A stretch of 64,000 nucleotides of DNA from positions 186,001 through 250,000 of the forward strand of contig NZ_AQQR01000001.1 in assembly GCF_002210095.1 (NCBI RefSeq). Reading direction: 5' to 3'. Positions 56,898 through 64,000 of this stretch are shown here, piece after piece. This DNA is from Marinibacterium profundimaris (GTDB lineage: Bacteria; Pseudomonadota; Alphaproteobacteria; Rhodobacterales; Rhodobacteraceae). How positions within the stretch are numbered: the stretch's first letter is position 1; every line of letters starts with the position of its first letter. The notes under the pieces were generated by a model. The model ran no database searches, had not been told where the DNA came from, and saw only the letters and a list, made by a program, of their open reading frames with translations. Position numbers and translations under genes: made by a program.

Positions 56898-57629
56898 CTA
56901 TTCCAGCGCGTCCGTCGCCAGCACGTAGGTGTGGATCGTGAAGGCCACGGCGCGGGTCCGTGGCAAGCGGACAAGGCTCTGCCGCTCTGAACGCAGGTAG
57001 GGAAACGGCCCCTTGCGCCGGTGATCCCGCTTGGCGGATTCGCTCAGAGGCTGGAACAGCGTGGGATCGGCATAATTCAGCACGTTGAACCGCCAAAGCG
57101 GCCGCCCCGGCTGGATCCCGTCGAACAACCGCTGCACCCGCCGCGCGATGCCGTCGTCGTAGGACGCGACCGGCACGTGGATGCGGACGAGCGGCCGCAT
57201 GAACTTCTCCGACAGCGTCCAGCTGGCCGGAAAGCACAGCACTCCGGCGGTCAGCACATGCTCCGCCTCGGCCTCGCCCCGTTCGAGTATGCAGAAATCC
57301 TCTTGCACCAGCCGGCCCAGCGTCCCCATCGGATCGCCGCGGTCGATCGCCACGGTGACGCCATCGGCCCGGGTCACGACTTCGCCGGCCCCGGGAAACT
57401 GGTCGTCCAGCACCATGTCCAGCAGCTCTTTGGCCGCCGGGCGGGCGCGTTCGTCCATCAGGCAGACCTTGTCGCGGTGGTCGCGCAAAAGCCTGTCGCG
57501 CTCGGCCATCTGGCCGGCATGGGCCTCGTCCCGGATCAGCCAGGGCGCGTCGCCCAGTGGCTTGATCCCCGGAAGCGGGGGCCGCGCGCGGTGATCATAG
57601 GGCAAGGAGGTCTGAAGAACGGCTGTCAT
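56898..57629 (-). CDS. DUF3445 / heme-dependent oxidative N-demethylase family protein
   Basis: A protein of 243 residues. Family features are visible: LVQEDFCILERGE, LCFPASWTLSEK, IHVPVASYDD, WRFNVLNYADPTLFQP and LRSERQSLVRLPRTRAVAFT. In some Pseudomonas strains a member is the alpha subunit of a dimethylamine-type heme monooxygenase. The partner subunits are not encoded here, so the substrate is open. It stands alone, divergent from icd. Confidence 0.85.
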   Translation of the reverse strand: MTAVLQTSLPYDHRARPPLPGIKPLGDAPWLIRDEAHAGQMAERDRLLRDHRDKVCLMDERARPAAKELLDMVLDDQFPGAGEVVTRADGVTVAIDRGDPMGTLGRLVQEDFCILERGEAEAEHVLTAGVLCFPASWTLSEKFMRPLVRIHVPVASYDDGIARRVQRLFDGIQPGRPLWRFNVLNYADPTLFQPLSESAKRDHRRKGPFPYLRSERQSLVRLPRTRAVAFTIHTYVLATDALE

Positions 57630-57897
57630 GCAGGTGTTCTAGGCGCACCGGCCAAGGCCCGCAATCGCGACCCGACGCGCCTTGGCCCCGGCGCGTCGCA
57701 AGGTCGCGAGGGTGCCTGTTTACAGGACGGTCACGCCGCGCCCATCCTTGGGACGCAGGCGCACATTCCCTGCGCAGGTCAGCCCTTACGGCCGCACTCC
57801 AGACTGCATACAAAGGTATACATTACGTTCTGGTCATGCTTCATGCGGTAAACCACGCAAGAGCATCGATTCCCCCAAGCCCAAAGGGACCAGGCCA

Positions 57898-59112
57898 ATG
57901 ACCAAGATCAAGGTGGACAACCCCGTCGTCGAGATGGACGGGGACGAGATGACGCGCATCATCTGGCAATTCATCAAGGACAAGCTGATCCTGCCCTATC
58001 TCGACCTCGACCTGCTGTATTACGATCTGGGCATCGAGGAACGCGACCGGACCGAAGACCAGATCACCATCGACGCGGCAGAGAAGATCAAGGAGGTCGG
58101 TGTCGGCGTGAAATGCGCCACGATCACCCCGGACGAGGCGCGGGTCGAGGAATTCGGCCTGAAGCAGATGTGGCGCAGCCCCAACGGCACGATCCGCAAC
58201 ATTCTGGGCGGCGTCGTCTTCCGCCAGCCGATCATCTGCAAGAACGTGCCGCGGCTGGTGCCCGGCTGGACCTCGCCCATCGTGGTCGGCCGGCATGCCT
58301 TTGGCGATCAGTACAAGGCCACCGATTTCCACTTTCCCGGCAAGGGCCGGCTGACGATGAAATACGAAGGCGAAGATGGCCAGGTGATCGAAAAGGTCGT
58401 CTTCGACGCGCCGTCTGCCGGGGTCTATCAGGCGATGTACAACCTTGACGACAGCATCATGGATTTCGCCCGCGCCTCGCTGAACTACGGGCTGTCGCTG
58501 GGCTGGCCGGTGTATCTGTCGACCAAGAACACGATCCTCAAGGCCTATGACGGCCGGTTCAAGGACCTGTTCCAGAAGGTCTACGAGGAGGAATTCGCCG
58601 AGAAGTTCAAGGATGCCGGGATCTGGTACGAACACCGGCTGATCGACGACATGGTCGCCTGTGCCCTGAAATGGAACGGGAAATTCGTCTGGGCCTGCAA
58701 GAACTACGATGGCGACGTACAGTCGGATACCGTGGCGCAGGGCTTTGGCTCGCTGGGGCTGATGACCTCGCAGCTGATGACGCCGGACGGAAAGATCGTC
58801 GAGGCCGAGGCCGCGCATGGCACCGTCACGCGGCATTACCGGCAGCACCAGGAAGGCAAGTCGACCTCCACCAATTCCATCGCCTCGATCTACGCCTGGA
58901 CCGGCGCGCTGAAGCATCGCGCCAAGCTGGACGAGAACATCGCGCTGATGTCCTTCGCCAAGACGCTGGAAAACACCGTGGTGCAGACCGTCGAGGACGG
59001 GTTTATGACCAAGGACCTCGCGCTGCTGGTCGGTCCCGACCAGGGCTGGCTGACCACGATGGGCTTCCTGGAAAAGGTCGACGAGAACCTCAACCGCGCG
59101 CTGGCGGGCTAA
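57898..59112 (+). CDS. icd: NADP-dependent isocitrate dehydrogenase
   Basis: Converts isocitrate to 2-oxoglutarate in the TCA cycle. The protein (404 residues) is of the homodimeric, eukaryote-like class: [20 protein letters not shown] at the start, [38 protein letters not shown], and [12 protein letters not shown]. The ATG at 57898 has AAGGGA upstream; the frame stays open well before it. Confidence 0.96.
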   Translation: MTKIKVDNPVVEMDGDEMTRIIWQFIKDKLILPYLDLDLLYYDLGIEERDRTEDQITIDAAEKIKEVGVGVKCATITPDEARVEEFGLKQMWRSPNGTIRNILGGVVFRQPIICKNVPRLVPGWTSPIVVGRHAFGDQYKATDFHFPGKGRLTMKYEGEDGQVIEKVVFDAPSAGVYQAMYNLDDSIMDFARASLNYGLSLGWPVYLSTKNTILKAYDGRFKDLFQKVYEEEFAEKFKDAGIWYEHRLIDDMVACALKWNGKFVWACKNYDGDVQSDTVAQGFGSLGLMTSQLMTPDGKIVEAEAAHGTVTRHYRQHQEGKSTSTNSIASIYAWTGALKHRAKLDENIALMSFAKTLENTVVQTVEDGFMTKDLALLVGPDQGWLTTMGFLEKVDENLNRALAG

Positions 59113-59215
59113 GTCGGGCACCCGGTCCCGGCAGGCCCCCCTGTCGGGACACCAAAGCGCCGCGTCACGGCGACGGGGACTTGACAGGTCAGCAAAGCTG
59201 TCCCAATTTCTGCGC

Positions 59216-59830
59216 ATGCAAACGGAACATTCTGAACCTGTCGATCATACGCTGCTGGACGATGTCCAGGGCCTGGGCATCGGGCTGTTTCTCAGCTCTC
59301 TCGGGATCCAGTTTCTCACCACCGCCGGGCTGATCACAGGTCAGACGGCGGGGGTGGCCGTGATCCTGTCCTATCTTACGGGGTTCAGCTTCGGCACGGT
59401 GTTCTTCGCGATCAACCTTCCGTTCTACTTCTTCGCCTGGAAACGTCTGGGCCTGGAATTCACTTTGAAATCATTGATTTCCGTGACGCTCTTGTCGGTT
59501 CTGACAGACCTCATGCCGCTTGGGCTGACGTTCGAGAAACTCGATCCGCTGCTGGCGGCGGTGGCCTTCGGGACGACCGTGGGCATCGGGCTGCTGGCGA
59601 TGTTCCGGCACAATGGCTCGCTTGGCGGGCTGGGGGTCGTTGCGCTTTACGTGCAGGACAGCACCGGGTTCAAGGCGGGTTATGTTCAGCTGATCGTCGA
59701 TGCGGTGATCTTCGCGGTCGCAGCACTGTTGTTTCCGCTGGAAGCGGTGGCCTGGTCGCTGCTGGGCGCCGTGGTGCTGAACCTGGTGATCACCTTCAAC
59801 CACCGGCGCGACCGGTACATCGCGACATAA
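59216..59830 (+). CDS. YitT family membrane protein
   Basis: A protein of 204 residues with about five membrane helices. Resembles the DUF161/YitT family (GLFLSSLGIQFLTTAGLITGQTAGVAV, FAINLPFYFFAWKRLG, GGLGVVALYVQ). The C-terminal soluble domain of many YitT proteins is absent. Function unknown. The start has no obvious ribosome binding site. Confidence 0.82.
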   Translation: MQTEHSEPVDHTLLDDVQGLGIGLFLSSLGIQFLTTAGLITGQTAGVAVILSYLTGFSFGTVFFAINLPFYFFAWKRLGLEFTLKSLISVTLLSVLTDLMPLGLTFEKLDPLLAAVAFGTTVGIGLLAMFRHNGSLGGLGVVALYVQDSTGFKAGYVQLIVDAVIFAVAALLFPLEAVAWSLLGAVVLNLVITFNHRRDRYIAT

Positions 59831-60177
59831 GAACCCGCCAAAGGTGAATATCGCCCTGCAAGTGACTGGATTGAATAAAAAAGGGCGCGCGGTCAGGTTC
59901 CACGCGCCCAGTCCGTGAGTGCCTTCGGGTCAGTATCGACGAGACATGACAGCCCTGCCCCCGTCCTTCTGGGGAATGACGGCCAGCCTGGCTCCGGCTT
60001 CCGCCCCCGCTTGCAAAAAAGCCGTAGAGAACGGTCACCGATGACACCATGCCTCGTCTTGGGTCCGGATCGCACGATACCTGACCCGTGGTCTTGTGAT
60101 TGGCAGACAGTTTCTTGCCTTTTGCTGCCATGCGGGGGCATGAGGGCAGCACATCACCGTGAACAAGGCCCGGTTCC
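59831..60177. other. intergenic region with an orphan reverse-strand terminator
   Basis: The 347 bases have no gene I trust. The reverse-strand frames are short and unlike known proteins. See the terminator at 59876-59909. Confidence 0.5.
59876..59909 (-). terminator. rho-independent terminator, reverse orientation
   Basis: On the reverse strand GGGCGCG pairs with CGCGCCC around a 13-base loop and is followed by TTTTTTATT. No gene on that strand ends here, so it may end a small RNA transcribed from the 59.9-60.17 kb gap, or it acts as a forward structure after the YitT gene. Confidence 0.6.
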
Positions 60178-60507
60178 ATGCACTACATCTTCCTCGTTAT
60201 CGCAGTCGTCTGCGAAACCATCGGCACCTCGGCCCTGCAGGCCAGCCAACAGTTCACGCGGCTCGTCCCGTCCCTCCTGGTGGTCGTGGGTTATGCCGGG
60301 GCGTTCTATTTCATGTCGCTGACATTGCGGACCATGCCCGTGGGGATCGTCTATGCCATATGGTCCGGGCTGGGGATCGTTCTGATCGCGGTCATCGGAT
60401 GGGTGATATTTGGTCAGAAGCTGGACCTTCCGGCCGTGCTTGGCCTGGCTCTGATCCTGGCCGGTATCGGCGTGATCCACCTTTTTTCCGATAGCTCGAC
60501 GCACTGA
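60178..60507 (+). CDS. SMR family multidrug efflux protein
   Basis: A protein of 109 residues with four membrane helices. The membrane Glu13 in VIAVVCETIGTSAL is the proton/drug site of EmrE/QacE proteins, and GYAGAFYFMSLTLRTMPVGIVYAIWSGLG is the next conserved block. It should export cationic compounds (or guanidinium-like substrates) in exchange for protons as a dimer. Confidence 0.92.
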   Translation: MHYIFLVIAVVCETIGTSALQASQQFTRLVPSLLVVVGYAGAFYFMSLTLRTMPVGIVYAIWSGLGIVLIAVIGWVIFGQKLDLPAVLGLALILAGIGVIHLFSDSSTH

Positions 60508-60693
60508 CCCGCCGATGACAACCCCCTGATCCGGAACGGGATCCGCGCGAAAGCCGGCCCGTCCCGACCCGCGAAGATGACCCTGCAGAAGGCCGATCCC
60601 GGCAGATTGGTCGGAACCATGTCGCAGGACAAGACGTTGCCCAGATGATCGCGGCCCACGTCCGCGCAACCTAGCAATCTGGGGAGAATTCCA

Positions 60694-60768
60694 ATGCATT
60701 CAATCATCTATCTGGTTGGCCTCGTCGTCGTCGTGCTCGCCGTCCTGTCGCTTATCGGCCTCGCCTGA
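60694..60768 (+). CDS. 24-residue single-helix membrane peptide
   Basis: ATG at 60694 follows GGGGAGA with good spacing. The peptide is MHSIIYLVGLVVVVLAVLSL plus IGLA, one hydrophobic helix. I recall similar short peptides encoded before PhnA-like membrane protein genes in alphaproteobacteria. The next gene begins 20 bases downstream, so they are likely cotranscribed. Confidence 0.65.
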   Translation: MHSIIYLVGLVVVVLAVLSLIGLA

Positions 60769-60787
60769 GCGCATCGGAGCACATTTC

Positions 60788-61786
60788 ATGACTGATATCA
60801 GCACCAACCACATGGCCGCCGAGACCGCGCCAGCGCGCACGCTCCCCGGCTCATACGTGGACTGGCCAGCCATCATCGCCGGCGCCGTCGTCGCCGCGGC
60901 GATCGCCTTCGTCTTCGCCGGTTTCGGCGCGGCACTCGGGCTGAGCACCGCCTCGCCCTATCCCAACGAAGGCTGGGGCATCGCCGGCATGGTGATCACC
61001 GGCCTCTGGCTCGTTCTTACGCTTATCGCCAGTTACGGCGCCGGTGGTTATGTCGCCGGACGCATGCGCCGCCGCATGGACGGCGCCTCGGGCGACGAAG
61101 TGAAGGCCCGTGACGGGCTGCACGGTCTCATCGTCTGGGCACTCGGTGCTCTTCTGGGCGCCGTTCTGATCGGTTCCGTCATCTCGGGCACCGCTCGGCT
61201 CGCCGGCAATGTCGCCAGTGGCGCCGCGCAGGCCGTGGGCACCGCCGCCTCCGCCGCAGCCGACGGCGCAAGCGCCATGGCACAGGGCGACGGCTCGCTG
61301 TCGGACTACCTGCCGGAAGGTCTGCAGCAGAACCCGGCCGAATACATCAACTCGCGCCTGCTGCGCGGTGTGCCGGCCCAGGTCCCCGAGACGACTGACG
61401 CCGCCGGCGATCCGCTGACCGACGAAACGCGCCAGGTGATCTATGAGGTCATCCGCACCGGCGAGATCAATCCCGACGACCGCGAGTATCTTGTCGCCGA
61501 GATCGCCGACCGCACCACGCTGAGCCAGGACGAGGTCAACACCCGCATCGACGAGGCCGTTGCAGCCGCACAGGAGATGCGGGCCGAGGCGCAGGCCGCC
61601 CTGGACGAGGCCGAGGAAACCGCGCGCGAAGCGGCCAACACCGCCCGCATCAGTGCTGTTCTGTCCGGCTTCGTGCTGACCGCCGCGATGTTCGTCGCCG
61701 CCGCCGCCGCCTTCTTCGGCGCCCGCTCGGGCGGTTCGCATCGCGACGAAGGCCGCTTGTTCGGCGGGTTCTCGCACCACAGCTAA
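60788..61786 (+). CDS. PhnA-like membrane protein
   Basis: A protein of 332 residues. The N-terminal part begins with a short polar stretch and then DWPAIIAGAVVAAAIAFVFAGFG, with about three helices up to residue 145. A polar Ala/Glu-rich region (about 150-295) with coiled-coil tendency follows, then a C-terminal helix. Relatives are often labelled PhnA-like, which is misleading: there is no phosphonoacetate hydrolase activity expected. Function unknown. A terminator follows at 61837. Confidence 0.75.
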   Translation: MTDISTNHMAAETAPARTLPGSYVDWPAIIAGAVVAAAIAFVFAGFGAALGLSTASPYPNEGWGIAGMVITGLWLVLTLIASYGAGGYVAGRMRRRMDGASGDEVKARDGLHGLIVWALGALLGAVLIGSVISGTARLAGNVASGAAQAVGTAASAAADGASAMAQGDGSLSDYLPEGLQQNPAEYINSRLLRGVPAQVPETTDAAGDPLTDETRQVIYEVIRTGEINPDDREYLVAEIADRTTLSQDEVNTRIDEAVAAAQEMRAEAQAALDEAEETAREAANTARISAVLSGFVLTAAMFVAAAAAFFGARSGGSHRDEGRLFGGFSHHS

Positions 61787-61836
61787 GTCGAAAGGGCGCG
61801 CGTTCCGCCGCCCCAAGGCCGATAACCGCACGCGAC

Positions 61837-61870
61837 GTCGGGGTCCCTTTGCCGGGGCCCCGACTTTCTT
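61837..61870 (+). terminator. rho-independent terminator
   Basis: GTCGGGGTCCC and GGGGCCCCGAC pair with a short loop and are followed by TTTCTT. It separates the PhnA-like gene from typA. Confidence 0.8.
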
Positions 61871-61929
61871 CTGGCCTTTTCTGCAACTGCGAGGTATCCG
61901 CCGGGCAACCCTCGATAAGGCCGTTTTTC

Positions 61930-63750
<1,821 letters not shown>

Positions 63751-63776
63751 GGCCAACCTCGCAAAGCAGAGAACAG

Positions 63777-63799
63777 CAGCGTCCCCACGTGGGGCGCTG
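63777..63799 (+). terminator. hairpin after typA
   Basis: CAGCG, a bulged T, CCCC, ACGT, GGGG, CGCTG forms a strong stem containing the palindrome CCCCACGTGGGG. TTTCC follows. Likely the typA terminator. Confidence 0.7.
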
Positions 63800-63840
63800 T
63801 TTCCGTTTCAGGCGAATGTGGTGTGGGTTGAAAGCGCTCT

Positions 63841-63903
63841 GGGGGCTCTGCCCCCGTCCGCCGCTGGCGGACTCCCCCGGAGGTATTTCGGCCAAGAAGA
63901 AAC
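63841..63903 (+). repeat. Rhodobacterales-type dispersed intergenic repeat
   Basis: GGGGGCTCTGCCCCC forms a hairpin, then GTCCGCCGCTGGCGGAC forms another, followed by TCCCCCGGAGGTATTT and a purine-rich tail. This layout is common between genes in rhodobacteral genomes as I recall them. Confidence 0.65.
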
Positions 63904-63936
63904 AGGGGGCGTGGTGCCCTGCCTCTTCGGTCGGAC

Positions 63937-64000
63937 TTATTCGGTGATTTCAACGACCAGAAGATCGCGTTCCGAGGCACCGCGCGCGTGGTCGAGCGCG
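63937..64000 (-). CDS. C-terminal end of an unidentified gene
   Basis: The reverse strand reads ALDHARGASERDLLVVEITE then a TAA stop (63937-63939). The pattern (alternating hydrophobic end, DLLVVEI) looks like real coding sequence. The gene continues beyond the window and I cannot name it. Confidence 0.5.
   Translation of the reverse strand, partial: ALDHARGASERDLLVVEITE

Noticed and set aside
59893-60141. 82-codon reverse-strand frame ending just before the orphan terminator
   Set aside because: Tempting because of the terminator, but no ribosome site and the composition is not protein-like; a small RNA seems likelier.

Overview
The window is GC-rich bacterial chromosome. Its gene content (IalB family protein, Hint-domain protein, PAS_5 protein, AHL synthase, LpxD-ACP-KAS block, class II DAHP synthase, Entner-Doudoroff genes, Rhodobacterales-type intergenic repeats) points to an alphaproteobacterium of the Rhodobacteraceae, most likely a roseobacter. 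No rRNA, CRISPR array or plasmid replication gene was seen. One intact tRNA gene is present, tRNA-Leu(UAG).

Layout. 1-5.4 kb: end of a gmk-yicC pair, a PAS protein, class II DAHP synthase, a GlxA-type AraC regulator and a GNAT acetyltransferase. 5.4-12.2 kb: a periplasmic PQQ-type sugar dehydrogenase, then a complete branched-chain amino acid type ABC importer (binding protein, two ATPases, two permeases). 12.2-13.3 kb: about 1.1 kb with no recognised gene but with promoter-like and terminator-like signals. 13.3-19.2 kb: envelope genes, namely IalB, a KAS/ACP/LpxD block, and a divergent L,D-transpeptidase / MepK-like endopeptidase pair. 19.4-23 kb: eda-edd and a CpdA-like phosphoesterase. 23-26.7 kb: a LuxI-type AHL synthase beside a histidine kinase and a response regulator with a degenerate GGDEF-like domain, with no LuxR nearby.

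26.9-39.3 kb is the most striking region. Eleven same-strand genes, most overlapping by ATGA or TGATG, encode an ExbB/TolQ-like channel protein, two ExbD/TolR-like proteins, a MacB-like ABC ATPase-permease fusion, a small polytopic membrane protein and six exported proteins, the last a large SH3-like/vWA protein. I do not recognise it as any named system; it looks like an energised envelope-spanning machine.

39.5-44.3 kb: a TadE-like pseudopilin and a four-gene gtr-type glycan modification operon. 44.6-46.7 kb: thiC with a TPP riboswitch. 47.04-50.2 kb: a decayed integrative element in the 3' end of tRNA-Leu(UAG), bounded by a 52-bp direct repeat with one mismatch. It carries an HPP-CBS membrane protein, IS5-type and IS3-type fragments and a truncated tyrosine recombinase. 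50.4-64 kb: Hint-domain protein, split NAD(P)HX repair genes nnrE-nnrD, glnB-glnA, a YegD-like Hsp70, an MltB-type transglycosylase, a DUF3445 protein, icd, YitT and SMR membrane proteins, a 24-residue membrane peptide with a PhnA-like membrane protein, typA, and the end of an unidentified gene.

The housekeeping genes cover central carbon (edd/eda, icd), nitrogen (glnB-glnA), aromatic amino acid and thiamine metabolism. A large share of the rest concerns the cell envelope.
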